A DNA stretch of 64,000 bases from Rhodoferax sp. BAB1 (GCF_013334205.1 NZ_CP054424.1:3616001-3680000), one strand, 5' to 3'. Counted from the stretch's first letter, positions 19,520 to 30,169 are shown. Made by a program: numbers and translations. The notes: a model not told the origin generated them from the sequence alone.

Positions 19520-22213
19520 ATGCAAGACAAATACCAACACCTTGAGGTCGAGAAGGCCGCCCACAGCCACTGGGTGGCACGTGATGCCTACCGCGTGACG
19601 GAAGACGCCGGCAAGAAGAAGTTCTACGCCTGTTCCATGCTGCCCTACCCCAGCGGTAAGCTGCACATGGGCCACGTGCGCAACTACACCATCAACGACA
19701 TGCTCACGCGCTACCTGCGCATGAACGGCTACAACGTCCTGATGCCCATGGGCTGGGACGCCTTCGGCCTGCCGGCCGAGAACGCGGCGCTCAAGAACGG
19801 CGTGCCGCCGGCGAAGTGGACCTACGAGAACATCGCCTACATGAAGGGGCAGATGCAGGCCATGGGCCTGGCGATCGACTGGAGCCGCGAGGTTGCCACC
19901 TGCGACCCCACGTACTACAAGTGGAACCAGTGGCTCTTCCTCAAGATGCTGGAGAAGGGCATCGCCTACCGCAAGACCCAGGTCGTGAACTGGGACCCGG
20001 TGGACCAGACCGTGCTGGCCAACGAACAGGTCATCGACGGCCGCGGCTGGCGCACCGGCGCGCTGGTGGAAAAGCGCGAGATCCCGGGTTATTACCTGAA
20101 GATCACCGACTACGCCCAGGAACTGCTGGACCACGTGCAGATCGGCAACGAGAAAGCGACGCTGAACGGCTGGCCCGAGCGCGTGCGCCTGATGCAGGAG
20201 AACTGGATCGGCCGCAGCGAGGGCGTGCGCTTCGCCTTCACGCACCAGGTCAAGGGCGAGGACGGCCAGCTCATCGATGATGGTCGCATGTACGTCTTCA
20301 CGACGCGGGCTGACACCATCATGGGTGTGACCTTCTGCGCCGTGGCGCCGGAGCACCCGCTGGCCCAGCATGCCGCGAAGAGCAATCCGAAGCTGGCGGC
20401 CTTCATCGAGGACTGCAAGAAGGGCGGCACCACCGAGGCCGAGCTCGCGCTGCGCGAGAAAGAGGGCATGCCCACCGGCCTGTTCGTGAAGCATCCGCTG
20501 ATCGAGGAGCAGGTCGAGGTCTGGGTCGGCAACTACGTGCTCATGAGCTACGGCGACGGCGCTGTCATGGGTGTGCCGGCGCACGACGAGCGTGACTTCG
20601 CCTTTGCGCTGAAGTACCAGCTGCCGATCCGCCAGGTGGTGCACGTCGACGGCGAGCACTACGACTACCACCACTGGCACGACTGGTACGCCGACAAGGC
20701 CAAGGGCGTGACCATCAATTCGGACACCTTCAGTGGCCTGGCCTACGCCGAAGCGGTGAACGCGGTGGCGCACGCCCTGCAGGTGCGCGGCCTGGGTGAG
20801 AAGAGGACCACCTGGCGCCTGCGCGACTGGGGCGTTTCGCGCCAGCGCTACTGGGGCACGCCGATCCCCATCATCCATTGCGAGGTGCATGGCGCGGTGC
20901 CGGTCCCCGAAAAAGACCTGCCGGTGGTGCTGCCGCAGGACTGCATTCCCGACGGTTCCGGCAACCCGCTGCACAAGCACGAAGGTTTCCACGCTGGTGT
21001 GGTCTGCCCGGTCTGCGGCAAGTCGGCGCGGCGCGAGACCGACACCATGGACACCTTCGTGGACTCGTCCTGGTACTACATGCGCTATTGCGACCCGACC
21101 AACCCGGACAAGATGGTGGCGGAGGGCGCGAACTACTGGATGCCGATGGACCAGTACATCGGCGGCATCGAGCACGCCATCCTGCACCTGCTGTATGCGC
21201 GCTTCTGGACCAAGGTCATGCGCGATCTGGGGCTGGTGAAGGTCGACGAGCCCTTCACCAAGCTGTTGACCCAGGGCATGGTGCTCAACCACATCTATTC
21301 GCGCCGCACGGAGAAGGGCGGCAAGGAGTACTACTGGCCGCATGACGTGGAACATGTGCTCGATGCCGGCGGCAAGATCACGGGTGCGAAGCTGAACAAG
21401 GCGGTGGGCGGCCTGCCCGCGGGCACGGCCATCGACTACGAGGGCGTGGGCACCATGTCCAAGTCCAAGAACAACGGTGTCGATCCGCAGGACCTGATCG
21501 AGAAGTACGGCGCCGACACGGCGCGCCTGTACACCATGTTCACCGCGCCGCCCGAGGCCACGCTGGAGTGGAACGACGCCGCGGTCGAGGGCAGCTACCG
21601 CTTCCTGCGCCGCGTCTGGAACTTCGGTCTCAAGCTGTCGGCCATGGACCCGGCGGCTGCCAGCGCCAGCGTGGCCGGCGTGAAGAACCTCCAGGACGTG
21701 CGCTTCGGCAAGGAAGCCAAGGCCCTGCGCCTGGAAATCCACAGCGTGCTCAAGCAGGTGGACTACGACTACCAGCGCATGCAGTACAACACCGTGGTCT
21801 CCGGGGCCATGAAGCTGCTCAATGCGCTGGAGGATTTCAAGGCCGGCGGCACGCCGGGCGCCGAGGTTGCCTTGATCGAAGGTTTCGGCATCCTCCTGCG
21901 TTGCATCTACCCGGCCACGCCGCACATCACCCATGTGCTGTGGAGCGAACTGGGCTACGCCGGCGTGCTGGGCGAGCTGCTGGACGCGCCCTGGCCCCAG
22001 GTGGATCCCTCCGCGCTGCAGCAGGACGAGGTCGAGCTCATGCTGCAGATCAACGGCAAGCTGCGTGGTGCCATCCTGGTGCCGGCCGGCGCTTCGAAGG
22101 AAGCCATCGAGGCCATCGCCTGCGCCAGCGAACCGGTGCAGACCCAGGCCCAGGGTGGCGCGATCAAGCGTGTCATCGTGGTGCCCGGTCGCCTGGTCAA
22201 TGTTGTCCTCTGA
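19520..22213 (+). CDS. leuS: Leucyl-tRNA synthetase
   Basis: An 897-residue class I aminoacyl-tRNA synthetase. The HIGH-type motif is HMGH (49-52), and the second ATP motif is TMSKS (645-649, Thr replacing the usual Lys). The CP1 editing domain lies between them, including the conserved GVPAHDERD stretch. The C-terminal anticodon and extension domains are complete. It begins 16 nt after dapB and is followed by lptE and holA, a conserved proteobacterial order. Confidence 0.97.
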   Translation: MQDKYQHLEVEKAAHSHWVARDAYRVTEDAGKKKFYACSMLPYPSGKLHMGHVRNYTINDMLTRYLRMNGYNVLMPMGWDAFGLPAENAALKNGVPPAKWTYENIAYMKGQMQAMGLAIDWSREVATCDPTYYKWNQWLFLKMLEKGIAYRKTQVVNWDPVDQTVLANEQVIDGRGWRTGALVEKREIPGYYLKITDYAQELLDHVQIGNEKATLNGWPERVRLMQENWIGRSEGVRFAFTHQVKGEDGQLIDDGRMYVFTTRADTIMGVTFCAVAPEHPLAQHAAKSNPKLAAFIEDCKKGGTTEAELALREKEGMPTGLFVKHPLIEEQVEVWVGNYVLMSYGDGAVMGVPAHDERDFAFALKYQLPIRQVVHVDGEHYDYHHWHDWYADKAKGVTINSDTFSGLAYAEAVNAVAHALQVRGLGEKRTTWRLRDWGVSRQRYWGTPIPIIHCEVHGAVPVPEKDLPVVLPQDCIPDGSGNPLHKHEGFHAGVVCPVCGKSARRETDTMDTFVDSSWYYMRYCDPTNPDKMVAEGANYWMPMDQYIGGIEHAILHLLYARFWTKVMRDLGLVKVDEPFTKLLTQGMVLNHIYSRRTEKGGKEYYWPHDVEHVLDAGGKITGAKLNKAVGGLPAGTAIDYEGVGTMSKSKNNGVDPQDLIEKYGADTARLYTMFTAPPEATLEWNDAAVEGSYRFLRRVWNFGLKLSAMDPAAASASVAGVKNLQDVRFGKEAKALRLEIHSVLKQVDYDYQRMQYNTVVSGAMKLLNALEDFKAGGTPGAEVALIEGFGILLRCIYPATPHITHVLWSELGYAGVLGELLDAPWPQVDPSALQQDEVELMLQINGKLRGAILVPAGASKEAIEAIACASEPVQTQAQGGAIKRVIVVPGRLVNVVL

Positions 22214-22217
22214 GACC

Positions 22218-22721
22218 ATGAAACGGCGTCTCTTTGCCGGCCTCCTGTGCGCGTCGCTGCTGGGGTTGGCCGGCTGTGGTTTCGGGCTGCGCCAGCCCTA
22301 CAGCTTTGCCTTCACCTCTCTGTACAGCAGTGTGGCGCCGACCTCGCCCATGGGGGTGGAACTCAAGCGCCAACTGCAGTCCAGCGGACAGCTGGAGTAC
22401 ATCACCGACGCAGCTCGCCAGCAGGAGGCGCAGGCGGTGCTCGACATCCTCTCCGAGCAGCGTGTCAAGACCGTGGTCGGCGTCAGCGCCACGGGCCAGG
22501 TGCGGGAGTTCCAGCTGCGCCTGACCCTCAAGTTCCGTCTGCGTACGCCGCAGGGCAGGGAGATCATTCCCGAGACCGAACTCGTGCAGCAGCGTTCGCT
22601 CAGCTACGACGAAGCCTATGCCCTGGCCAAGGAAACCGAGGAGGCCATCCTCTACCGCAATATGCAGAGTGACATGGTGCAGCAGATCCTGCGCCGCCTG
22701 GCCGCCATCAAGCAGCTCTGA
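22218..22721 (+). CDS. lptE: LPS-assembly lipoprotein LptE
   Basis: A 167-residue lipoprotein with signal peptide and lipobox LAGC (Cys20) followed by GFGLR, the typical LptE N-terminus. LptE plugs the LptD barrel and helps insert lipopolysaccharide in the outer membrane. The frame is open upstream within leuS, but ATG 22218 is 4 nt after the leuS stop and gives the signal peptide. Its position between leuS and holA is diagnostic. Confidence 0.93.
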   Translation: MKRRLFAGLLCASLLGLAGCGFGLRQPYSFAFTSLYSSVAPTSPMGVELKRQLQSSGQLEYITDAARQQEAQAVLDILSEQRVKTVVGVSATGQVREFQLRLTLKFRLRTPQGREIIPETELVQQRSLSYDEAYALAKETEEAILYRNMQSDMVQQILRRLAAIKQL

Positions 22722-22735
22722 GCGGGAGCCTACGC

Positions 22736-23815
22736 ATGCAAGTCGCAGCCGCCCAGCTCCCCGCCCAGCTGCAGCGCGGGCTCAAGAGCCTGTACACGGT
22801 CCACGGTGACGAGCCGCTGCTGCAACAGGAGGTGGCCGACACCATCCGCGCGACGGCGCGTGCCCAGGGTTATACCGAGCGCACCGTGCACACGGTGGCC
22901 GGTGCCCACTTCGACTGGAGCGAGGTGCTGGCGGCTGGCGGTTCCCTGAGCCTGTTCGCCGACAAGCAGATCGTCGAGATCCGCATTCCTTCGGGCAAAC
23001 CCGGCAAGGACGGCAGCGTGGCGCTGCAGCAGCTGGCCGAAGCCGCCCAGGACAACGACAGCACGCTCACCCTGGTGCTGCTGCCGCGCCTGGACAAACA
23101 AACGAAAACCGGCGCCTGGTTCGGCGCCCTGGAAAGCTTTGGCGTGACGGTGCAGGTCGAGCCGGTCGAACGGCGGGCCCTGCCGCAGTGGATTGCCCAG
23201 CGCCTGGGCGCCCAGGGCCAGCGGGTCGTGGGTGGCGAGGAGGGGCAGCGTACCCTGCAGTTTTTCGCCGACCGGGTGGAGGGCAATCTGCTGGCCGCCC
23301 ACCAGGAAATCCAGAAACTCGCACTGCTGTATCCCGAAGGGGAGTTGTCTTTCGAGCAGGTCGAAGGCGCCGTGCTGAACGTGGCGCGCTACGACGTGTT
23401 CAAGCTGTCCGAGGCCGTGCTGGCCGGGCAGGCGGCGCGCGTGCAGCGCATGCTCGATGGCCTGAAAGCCGAGGGCGAGGCCGAGGTGCTGGTGCACTAC
23501 GCGCTGAGCGAGGACATTCGCGCCCTCAAGCGCGTCAAGGATGCCATCGGGCAGGGCCGCCCCCTGCCCATGGCCCTGCGCGAGCAGCGCATCTGGGGCC
23601 TGAAGGAGCGCCTCTACGAGCGCGTGCTGCCCCTGCTGACGGCCACTGACCTGGCCAATCTGCTGCAGGCGGCGCATCAGGTCGACGGCATCGTCAAGGG
23701 CTTGAAGCAGCCCGACTGGCCCACCGAGGGTTGGCAGGCCCTGCAGCGCCTGGCCCTGCAGCTGTGCGGGCACTGTGCCATCGCCCCCGCGAAAACGGGT
23801 GGCGTGCGAAAATAA
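22736..23815 (+). CDS. holA: DNA polymerase III delta subunit
   Basis: A 359-residue delta subunit of the clamp loader. The start [32 protein letters not shown] is typical, with the HGDEPLL segment of the AAA-like N-terminal domain and a conserved helical C-terminal collar domain. It opens the beta sliding clamp. It begins 14 nt after lptE and ends 4 nt before proA. Confidence 0.93.
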   Translation: MQVAAAQLPAQLQRGLKSLYTVHGDEPLLQQEVADTIRATARAQGYTERTVHTVAGAHFDWSEVLAAGGSLSLFADKQIVEIRIPSGKPGKDGSVALQQLAEAAQDNDSTLTLVLLPRLDKQTKTGAWFGALESFGVTVQVEPVERRALPQWIAQRLGAQGQRVVGGEEGQRTLQFFADRVEGNLLAAHQEIQKLALLYPEGELSFEQVEGAVLNVARYDVFKLSEAVLAGQAARVQRMLDGLKAEGEAEVLVHYALSEDIRALKRVKDAIGQGRPLPMALREQRIWGLKERLYERVLPLLTATDLANLLQAAHQVDGIVKGLKQPDWPTEGWQALQRLALQLCGHCAIAPAKTGGVRK

Positions 23816-23819
23816 GCGC

Positions 23820-25112
23820 ATGAACGCGCCCGACGCCACCGCCCGCATCACCGACATCACCCAGGCCTTGGGCCGGCAGGCGCGCGTCGCCGCCGCCGGG
23901 ATGGCCAAGGCCAGCGCCGCGAAGAAGAACGACGCCCTGCGTCGTCTGGCCGCCCTGCTGCGCGCCAATACGGCTGCGCTGGGCCGGGAAAACGACAAAG
24001 ACCTGGCCCGCGCCCAGACGGCCGGCCTGGCCGAGCCCATGGTGGATCGGCTCAAGCTCACGCCCAAGGTCATCGAGACCGTGGCTCAGGGGTGCGAGCA
24101 GCTGGCGGCCATGGGCGACATCATCGGCGAGATCGTCGGCATGAAACAGCAGCCCAGCGGCATCCGCGTGGGCCAGATGCGCGTGCCCATCGGCGTCTTC
24201 GGCATGATCTTCGAGAGCCGGCCCAACGTCACCATCGAGGCGGCCAGCCTGTCCATCAAGAGCGGCAATGCCTGCATCCTGCGTGGCGGCTCCGAGGCCA
24301 TCGAGTCGAACAAGGCGCTGGCCAAGCTGGTGCAGCAGGCCCTGGTCGAGGCCGGCCTGCCGGCGCAGGCCGTGCAGCTGGTGCAGACCACCGACCGCGA
24401 GGTGGTGGGCCAGCTCATCACCATGCCCGAATACGTGGACGTGATCATCCCGCGCGGCGGCAAGTCGCTGATCGAGCGCATCAGCCGCGAGGCCAAGGTG
24501 CCGGTCATCAAGCACCTGGACGGCAACTGCCACACCTATGTCGACGATCCCTGCGACCTCGACATGGCGGTGCGGGTCGCCGACAACGCCAAGACCAACA
24601 AGTACAGCCCCTGCAATGCCACCGAGAGCCTGCTGGTGGCGCGGGGCGTGGCGGTCGACTTCCTGCCCCGCATCGGTGCCGTCTACGCCGCCAAGGGCGT
24701 GGAGATGCGCTGCTGCCCGGAGTCCTGGGCCATCCTGGAAGGCATCCCCGGCGCCCAGCTCAAGGAAGCCACCGAGCAGGACTGGTACGAGGAATACTTG
24801 GCGCCCATCATCGCCGTCAAGGTGGTGGCGGGGCTGGACGAGGCGATTTCCCACATCAACCAGTACGGCAGCCACCATACCGACGCCATCCTCACGCGCG
24901 ACCACATGCATGCCCAGGCCTTCCTGCGCGAGGTGGATTCGGGCAGCGTGATGGTCAACGCCAGCACGCGTTTTGCCGACGGCTTCGAATACGGCCTGGG
25001 CGCCGAGATCGGCATCAGTACCGACAAGTTCCATGCGCGCGGCCCGGTGGGCCTCGAAGGCCTGACCTCACTCAAGTACGTGGTGCTGGGCGAGGGCGAG
25101 GTCAGGGCTTGA
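23820..25112 (+). CDS. proA: Glutamate-5-semialdehyde dehydrogenase
   Basis: A 430-residue ProA of the ALDH superfamily, with conserved segments [19 protein letters not shown], the Cys-containing [12 protein letters not shown] and [17 protein letters not shown]. It reduces gamma-glutamyl phosphate in proline synthesis. ATG 23820 is four bases beyond the holA stop; the upstream extension overlaps holA and is not credible. proB is not in this window. Confidence 0.95.
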   Translation: MNAPDATARITDITQALGRQARVAAAGMAKASAAKKNDALRRLAALLRANTAALGRENDKDLARAQTAGLAEPMVDRLKLTPKVIETVAQGCEQLAAMGDIIGEIVGMKQQPSGIRVGQMRVPIGVFGMIFESRPNVTIEAASLSIKSGNACILRGGSEAIESNKALAKLVQQALVEAGLPAQAVQLVQTTDREVVGQLITMPEYVDVIIPRGGKSLIERISREAKVPVIKHLDGNCHTYVDDPCDLDMAVRVADNAKTNKYSPCNATESLLVARGVAVDFLPRIGAVYAAKGVEMRCCPESWAILEGIPGAQLKEATEQDWYEEYLAPIIAVKVVAGLDEAISHINQYGSHHTDAILTRDHMHAQAFLREVDSGSVMVNASTRFADGFEYGLGAEIGISTDKFHARGPVGLEGLTSLKYVVLGEGEVRA

Positions 25113-25114
25113 GC

Positions 25115-25417
25115 ATGCGCCGGCTGGCCGCCTGCCTGCTGGGCCTGGCGCTGCCCTTGGCCAGCCAGGCCAGTCCGGCGCTGGCCAGCGAGATGGGCTG
25201 CTACAACTGCCACGGCGCCCCGGTGCGAGCCGATGCGCCCGGTTTCGAGCGCCTTTCAGCCAAGTACGCCCAGCGTCGTGACAAGGCGGGTGCGGAACAA
25301 CATGCGGTGGATGAACTGTTGCAGGGCGAAGGGTTCCGGCATATTCCGGCGCATGAGCACCTCAGCCCCGAGACAGCCCGCAAGCTGGTCCACTGGCTGT
25401 TCGAAGGCGGGAAATAA
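25115..25417 (+). CDS. Small periplasmic c-type cytochrome (single haem)
   Basis: A 100-residue protein with a signal peptide (about 1-24, ending ASPALAS) and one haem attachment motif CYNCH. It is the size of small class I cytochromes. No Met occurs after the haem motif; instead the C-terminal half holds a His-rich stretch (HIPAHEH) where the distal ligand would be expected, suggesting bis-His or open coordination. It begins 2 nt after proA, so it is probably co-transcribed. Function is unknown. Confidence 0.8.
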   Translation: MRRLAACLLGLALPLASQASPALASEMGCYNCHGAPVRADAPGFERLSAKYAQRRDKAGAEQHAVDELLQGEGFRHIPAHEHLSPETARKLVHWLFEGGK

Positions 25418-25503
25418 GCCCGCCTGGGTCGGTCGGCCGGCTTGAATCGCGCCAGGCAGCCCGCACGTCCTAGAATCATCGCAACAACAATCGCGAGGAC
25501 TGC

Positions 25504-26799
25504 ATGGTTCCCCATCTCATCACCGCCCTGACCGGTCCCATCAACGAGCTCGAGCAGCGCATCCTCGACTCCATGCCCGCCATCGAGCGCTGGTTCCGCC
25601 TGGAGTGGATGGAACACACGCCACCCTTCTACAGCTCGGTGGACATCCGCAACGCCGGCTTCAAGCTCGCGCCGGTGGACACCAACCTCTACCCCGGCGG
25701 CTGGAACAACCTCACGCCCGAGATGCTGCCGCTGGCGGTGCAGGCGGCCATGGCGGCGATCGAGAAGATCTGCCCCGAGGCGCGCAACCTGCTGCTGATC
25801 CCCGAGAACCACACGCGCAACACCTTCTACCTGAGCAATGTGGCGCAGCTGCGGCGCATCTTCCACATGGCCGGCCTGAACGTGCGCATCGGCTCCATCA
25901 GCCCCGAGATCAAGAAAAATACCGTCATCGAAATTCCCGGCGGCGAGACCGTCACGCTGGAGCCGGTCATCCGCAGCAAGACCCGCCTGGGCCTCAAGGA
26001 CTTCGACCCCTGCACCATCCTGCTCAACAACGATCTTTCGGCCGGCATCCCCGGCATCCTGGAGGACATCCACGAGCAGTACCTGCTGCCGCCGCTGCAC
26101 GCGGGCTGGTCCGTGCGCCGCAAGAGCAAGCATTTCCAGAGCTACGAAGAAGTGTCCAAGCGCTTCGGCAAGCTGCTGGGCATCGACCCCTGGCTGATCA
26201 ACCCCATGTTCAACCGCTGCGGCGAGGTCAACTTCGCCGAGAGCGCGGGCAACGAATGCCTGAGCAGCAACGTCGACGCCCTGCTCACCAAGATCCGGCG
26301 CAAGTACAAGGAATACGGCATCAAGGAAAAGCCCTTCGTGGTCGTCAAGGCCGACAACGGCACCTATGGCATGGGCATCATGACCGTGCGCGACCCCAAG
26401 GAGCTGGAAGACCTGAACCGCCGTACGCGCAACAAGATGAGCGTCATCAAGGACGGGCAGACCGTCAGCGAGGTCATCATCCAGGAAGGTGTGCTGACCA
26501 ACGAGCGCATGCACGACGCCGTGGCCGAACCCGTGGTCTACATGATGGACCGCTACGTGGTGGGCGGTTTCTACCGCGTGCACGCCGAGCGCGGCATCGA
26601 CGAAAACCTCAATGCCCCGGGCGCCAGCTTCGTGCCCCTGGCTTTCGACCAGAGCACCCATCTGCCCCAGCCCGGCGCCAAGCCCGGGGCCAGCGCGCCC
26701 AACCGCTTCTACATGTACGGCGTCATCGGCCGCCTGGCCATGCTGGCGGCCAGCTACGAACTGGAAGCCACGAACCCCGAGGCCGAGGTCTACGAATAA
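25504..26799 (+). CDS. gshA: Glutamate--cysteine ligase, betaproteobacterial/Acidithiobacillus type
   Basis: A 431-residue protein of the GshA group found in beta- and some gammaproteobacteria, unrelated in length to the 518-residue enterobacterial enzyme. Recognisable segments are DTNLYPGGWNNL, LLIPENHTRNTFY and the ATP-grasp-like VVKADNGTYGMGIM. It makes gamma-glutamylcysteine, the first step of glutathione synthesis. A TAGAAT box lies about 30 nt upstream of ATG 25504. A bulged GC-rich hairpin (26808-26839) follows the gene. Confidence 0.9.
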   Translation: MVPHLITALTGPINELEQRILDSMPAIERWFRLEWMEHTPPFYSSVDIRNAGFKLAPVDTNLYPGGWNNLTPEMLPLAVQAAMAAIEKICPEARNLLLIPENHTRNTFYLSNVAQLRRIFHMAGLNVRIGSISPEIKKNTVIEIPGGETVTLEPVIRSKTRLGLKDFDPCTILLNNDLSAGIPGILEDIHEQYLLPPLHAGWSVRRKSKHFQSYEEVSKRFGKLLGIDPWLINPMFNRCGEVNFAESAGNECLSSNVDALLTKIRRKYKEYGIKEKPFVVVKADNGTYGMGIMTVRDPKELEDLNRRTRNKMSVIKDGQTVSEVIIQEGVLTNERMHDAVAEPVVYMMDRYVVGGFYRVHAERGIDENLNAPGASFVPLAFDQSTHLPQPGAKPGASAPNRFYMYGVIGRLAMLAASYELEATNPEAEVYE

Positions 26800-26867
26800 G
26801 CGGGCAGGCCCGGAGTTGCTGCGCTGCAACAATCCGGGCTGCCGGCAGGGTGGTCACCCGGCATCGT

Positions 26868-26896
26868 TTGGCGTGCCGGGGCGCTCGGAGCACAAT
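26868..26896 (+). promoter_or_regulatory. Sigma-70-type promoter of kup
   Basis: TTGGCG (26868-26873) and CACAAT (26891-26896) are spaced by exactly 17 nt. Transcription would begin about 40 nt upstream of the kup start codon, so the following hairpin lies inside the leader. Confidence 0.65.
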
Positions 26897-26917
26897 AGCG
26901 CATCTGCATAGCCTGAA

Positions 26918-26944
26918 CCCCGCTCGTGAAGACGGGGCTTTTTT
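26918..26944 (+). terminator. Terminator-like hairpin in the kup leader
   Basis: CCCCG (26918-26922) pairs with CGGGG (26933-26937), with two more pairs inside, followed after a C by six T residues (26939-26944) that end at the kup start codon. The GGGG on the right arm is also the only ribosome-binding-like sequence for kup, 7 nt before the GTG. The structure could end gshA transcripts, attenuate kup, or hide its ribosome-binding site. Confidence 0.6.
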
Positions 26945-28813
26945 GTGTCCGCATCCAAATCCTCGCTCGCGGCCCTGACCCTGGGCGCCATCGGTGTTGT
27001 CTACGGTGATATCGGCACCAGCGTGCTGTACGCGGTCAAGGAGGTGTTCGGCTCCGGGCACGTGCCTTTCACGCCGGACAACGTCTACGGCATCCTCTCC
27101 ATCTTCTTCTGGACGCTGACGGTCATCGTCTCGCTCAAGTACGTCACGCTGGTGCTGCGGGCGGACAACAATGGCGAGGGCGGTCTGGTGGCCATGCTGG
27201 CGCTGGCCTCGCAGTCGGTCAAGGACAAGCCGGCCCTGCGGCGTGTGCTGCTGCTGGTGGGCATCTTCGGGACCTGCCTGTTCTATGGTGACGGCGTCAT
27301 CACACCGGCGATTTCGGTGCTGTCGGCGGTCGAGGGCCTGGAAGTGGTGTCACCGGCCTTCAAGGCGGCCGTCATCCCGCTTACGCTGGTCATCCTGTTT
27401 GCGCTGTTTGCCGTGCAAAAGCGCGGCACGGCCGGCATCGGCAAGTTTTTCGGCCCCATCACCCTGGTCTGGTTCACGGTCATCGCCCTGCTGGGCCTGG
27501 CGCACATCGCCAGCAATCCGGCCATCCTGTGGGCCTTGAGCCCGCATTACGCGCTCGGTTTCATGTGGCACAACCCCGGCACCACCTTCATCATCCTGGG
27601 CGCGGTGGTGCTGTGCGTGACCGGTGGCGAGGCGCTGTACGCCGACATGGGCCACTTCGGCAAGAAGCCGATCCGCCTGGCCTGGTTCTCCGTCGTCATG
27701 CCCGCGCTCACGCTCAACTACTTTGGCCAGGGAGCCTTGCTGCTCAAGAACCCCGAGGCCGTGAAGAACCCCTTTTACATGATGGCGCCCGACTGGGCCC
27801 TGTTGCCTCTGGTGGGCCTGGCCACCATGGCCACCGTGATCGCTTCACAGGCCCTGATCTCGGGCGCCTTCAGCGTGACCAAGCAGGTCATCCAGCTGGG
27901 TTACCTGCCGCGCCTTCAGGTGCAGCACACCAGCGTCAGGGACACGGGCCAGATCTACATGCCCTTCGTCAACTGGGGCCTGTTCGTGGCCATCGTGCTG
28001 GCGGTGCTGATGTTCCGCTCCTCCAGCAACCTGGCTGCGGCCTATGGCATCGCCGTCACGCTGGACATGCTGATCACGACGGTCCTGACCTTCTTCGTGC
28101 TGCGCTACGGCTGGAAGTACCCGCTTGCACTGTGCCTGGCGTCCACCGGTTTCTTCTTCGTGGTGGACCTGGCCTTTTTCAGTTCCAACCTCATGAAGCT
28201 GCACCACGGTGGCTGGTTCCCGCTGGCCATCGGCGGCGCCGTCTTCATCCTGATGACCACCTGGAAGCAGGGCCGGGCCCAGCTCAATGCGGCGCTCAAG
28301 CAGGATGCGCTGGACCTGCCGGGTTTCCTGGAGGCCGTGTTTGTCAGTCCGCCGGTGCGCGTCGAAGGCACGGCTGTCTTCCTGACCGCCGAGCCCGGCA
28401 GCGTGCCCAATGCCCTGTTGCACAACCTCAAGCACAACAAGGTGCTGCACGAAAACAACCTCTTCGTCACCGTGCGCAACCATGAGGTGCCCTGGATCGG
28501 GCTGGACAAGCGCATCGAGATCGAGTCCCTGGGCCACGACTGCTGGCAGGTCATCGTGCACTACGGCTTCAAGAACGATCCGGACCTGCCTGTCGCACTG
28601 GCGCAGGTCCGCAGCCAGGGCTGCACGCTGGAGCCCATGACGACCAGCTACTTCCTGTCACGCGACATCGTCATCCCCACCATGGGACACGGCATGTTGC
28701 CCTGGCGCGAGAAGCTGTTTGCACAGATGCACCACAACGCCAGCGCGGCGGCGGAGTTTCTGAACCTGCCGAACAATGCGGTGGTGGAGCTGGGGTCGAA
28801 GATCGAGATCTGA
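26945..28813 (+). CDS. kup: KUP-family potassium uptake transporter
   Basis: A 622-residue KUP/HAK/KT transporter with about twelve membrane helices and a C-terminal cytoplasmic domain. The N-terminal signature [10 protein letters not shown] is followed by VLY rather than the usual PLY. It imports K+ with protons. The start GTG 26945 immediately follows a T-tract; the next in-frame Met is far downstream, so GTG is likely. An inverted repeat GAAGATC/GATCTTC (28798-28818) spans the stop codon and may act as a weak terminator. EIIA-Ntr (ptsN, in this window) is known to influence K+ transport in other bacteria. Confidence 0.93.
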   Translation: MSASKSSLAALTLGAIGVVYGDIGTSVLYAVKEVFGSGHVPFTPDNVYGILSIFFWTLTVIVSLKYVTLVLRADNNGEGGLVAMLALASQSVKDKPALRRVLLLVGIFGTCLFYGDGVITPAISVLSAVEGLEVVSPAFKAAVIPLTLVILFALFAVQKRGTAGIGKFFGPITLVWFTVIALLGLAHIASNPAILWALSPHYALGFMWHNPGTTFIILGAVVLCVTGGEALYADMGHFGKKPIRLAWFSVVMPALTLNYFGQGALLLKNPEAVKNPFYMMAPDWALLPLVGLATMATVIASQALISGAFSVTKQVIQLGYLPRLQVQHTSVRDTGQIYMPFVNWGLFVAIVLAVLMFRSSSNLAAAYGIAVTLDMLITTVLTFFVLRYGWKYPLALCLASTGFFFVVDLAFFSSNLMKLHHGGWFPLAIGGAVFILMTTWKQGRAQLNAALKQDALDLPGFLEAVFVSPPVRVEGTAVFLTAEPGSVPNALLHNLKHNKVLHENNLFVTVRNHEVPWIGLDKRIEIESLGHDCWQVIVHYGFKNDPDLPVALAQVRSQGCTLEPMTTSYFLSRDIVIPTMGHGMLPWREKLFAQMHHNASAAAEFLNLPNNAVVELGSKIEI

Positions 28814-28880
28814 TCTTCTTGCTTCTTTGATCGGCTGATTTGCTTGCGTGGCTTTGTCGGGATATGCCCCCGACAGGGCA

Positions 28881-29357
28881 GTAACTTTCTTTTGCTTCGC
28901 CAAAAGAAAGTCACCAAAGAAAAGGCGAGCCGGGTGCGTCGTCCCTCCGCTACGCTGCGGGCACACTGCGTTGCTCGGCCAGGGCGGGAAGTGCAGAAAC
29001 TCGCCCTACGGGCTCAGACATCTGCACTTCTTTTTCCGCCCTGTCCTGCGCTACTCGCCTCCGCACACGGCAGAGGGGAGCCGGATACCAAAACCAAAGG
29101 CCACAAGGACGCGCCATGGCGCGTCCTTGTTCAGTTGTTTGGTCTTTGGCTGTTGGTTCCCGGCTGTTGGGTTCCCTATGCCGTGTGGCAGGGCTGAGCA
29201 GCGCAGCAGCGGGCGGATCAGGGCGGGCGTTGTCAGAGCGCAGCGAGTTTAGCCCGACCCCGCCCGATGCGAGCAGCGCAAGGTACCCCGCAGGGGCCCT
29301 GACTTCGGCTCGCCTTTCTTTTGGGTACTTTGCTTTGGCGAAGCAAAGAAAAGTACC
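28881..29357. repeat. Large near-palindromic intergenic element
   Basis: This fills most of the 647-nt gap between kup and dsbA. The outer 51-nt arms (28881-28931 and 29307-29357) are inverted copies matching at about 41 positions, and each is itself a hairpin around CTTCGC. Inner pairs keep the symmetry (TGCTCG then GGGCGGG near 28974-28987, inverted near 29260; ACACGGC/GCCGTGT further in), centred on a perfect 28-bp palindrome. Short open frames inside look spurious. No transposase is present. The remainder of the gap, 28814-28880, shows nothing notable. Confidence 0.65.
29103..29130. repeat. Perfect 28-bp palindrome at the centre of the element
   Basis: Left half ACAAGGACGCGCCA (29103-29116) is followed directly by its exact complement (29117-29130), with no loop. 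CCAAAG-type sequences on both sides extend the symmetry imperfectly. Confidence 0.85.
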
Positions 29358-29407
29358 TCGCCCGCCGGGGCGAGACCCGGCAAGCTACGCACGCAAAAAC
29401 ACAACGC

Positions 29408-29434
29408 AAAAAGAAAGCCCGCTCGAAAGCGGGC
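29408..29434 (-). terminator. Intrinsic terminator of the argS-SPOR-dsbA operon
   Basis: Read on the minus strand, the stem GCCCGCT/AGCGGGC (29428-29434 with 29417-29423) has a TTCG loop and is followed by TTTCTTTTT. It lies about 30 nt after the dsbA stop. Confidence 0.88.
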
Positions 29435-29460
29435 CTTGGCAAGAGAGGACAAGAGGCCGA

Positions 29461-30105
29461 TCAACGTCCCTTGCGCACCTCACCCACCAGATAGTCCACC
29501 ACCTGCAGCGAACGATCCATGTTGCGGGTCAGGGTAGCGTCGGTATAGAAGCGGCCGGCCACGCCCATGGCGGGCACGCCTTCGACCTTGTAGGCGGCGG
29601 TCAGCTGGCCGGCGCGGGTGACTTTGGAGGCCACGGTGAAGGAGTTGAACTGTTCCATGAACTTGGCCTTGTCCACGCCCTGGCTGGCGACCCAGTCGGC
29701 GATGACCTCGGGGTTCTCCAGGCGCTTGCGCTCGCCGTGGATGGCCTGGAAGACCTTGGCGTGCACCTTGTCGACCAGGTTCATGGCTTCCAGGGCGTAA
29801 TACAGGCGCTGCTGGCCCTGGTAGGCGCTGCTGAAGGCGACGGGCACGCGCTTGACCACCACGTCCTTGGGCGCACGCTTGATCCAGGCTTCCAGCGCGG
29901 GCTCGAAAGCGTTGCAGTGCGGGCAGTTGTACCAGAAGAACTCGACCACCTCGATCTTGCCGCTGGGCGTGTCGATGGGGGCCGGCTTGTCCAGCGGCAG
30001 GTAGTCCTTGCCGGCGTCGAAACGCTGCTGGGCGAAGGCGGGCAGCACGGTGGCACCGGCCAGGGCGGCGCCGCAGGCGCGGGAGAAGTCACGACGTTTC
30101 ATCAT
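29461..30105 (-). CDS. dsbA: Periplasmic thiol:disulfide oxidoreductase DsbA
   Basis: A 214-residue DsbA with signal peptide (about 1-25, basic MMKRRDF then AFA), thioredoxin fold with active site CPHC (Cys61, Cys64) and the cis-Pro loop GVPAMG. It introduces disulfide bonds in exported proteins. Several in-frame ATGs precede; ATG 30105 is chosen because GGAG lies 9 nt upstream and a good signal peptide follows. It is the last gene of argS - SPOR protein - dsbA, a common Burkholderiales order. Confidence 0.93.
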   Translation of the reverse strand: MMKRRDFSRACGAALAGATVLPAFAQQRFDAGKDYLPLDKPAPIDTPSGKIEVVEFFWYNCPHCNAFEPALEAWIKRAPKDVVVKRVPVAFSSAYQGQQRLYYALEAMNLVDKVHAKVFQAIHGERKRLENPEVIADWVASQGVDKAKFMEQFNSFTVASKVTRAGQLTAAYKVEGVPAMGVAGRFYTDATLTRNMDRSLQVVDYLVGEVRKGR

Positions 30106-30169
30106 CTGCATAAGCTCCATTTGAATGCCCGGGTGGGACACGCCCGGCTTGAAAAAGTTCAGTACCGGC

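Noticed and set aside
19514..22219. Long minus-strand frame opposite leuS
   Set aside because: It is exactly antisense to leuS with shadow-type composition and no recognisable domain.
28844..29252. Short open frames within the near-palindromic element
   Set aside because: They run through inverted repeats, lack ribosome-binding sites and encode Arg/Ala/Ser-rich nonsense.
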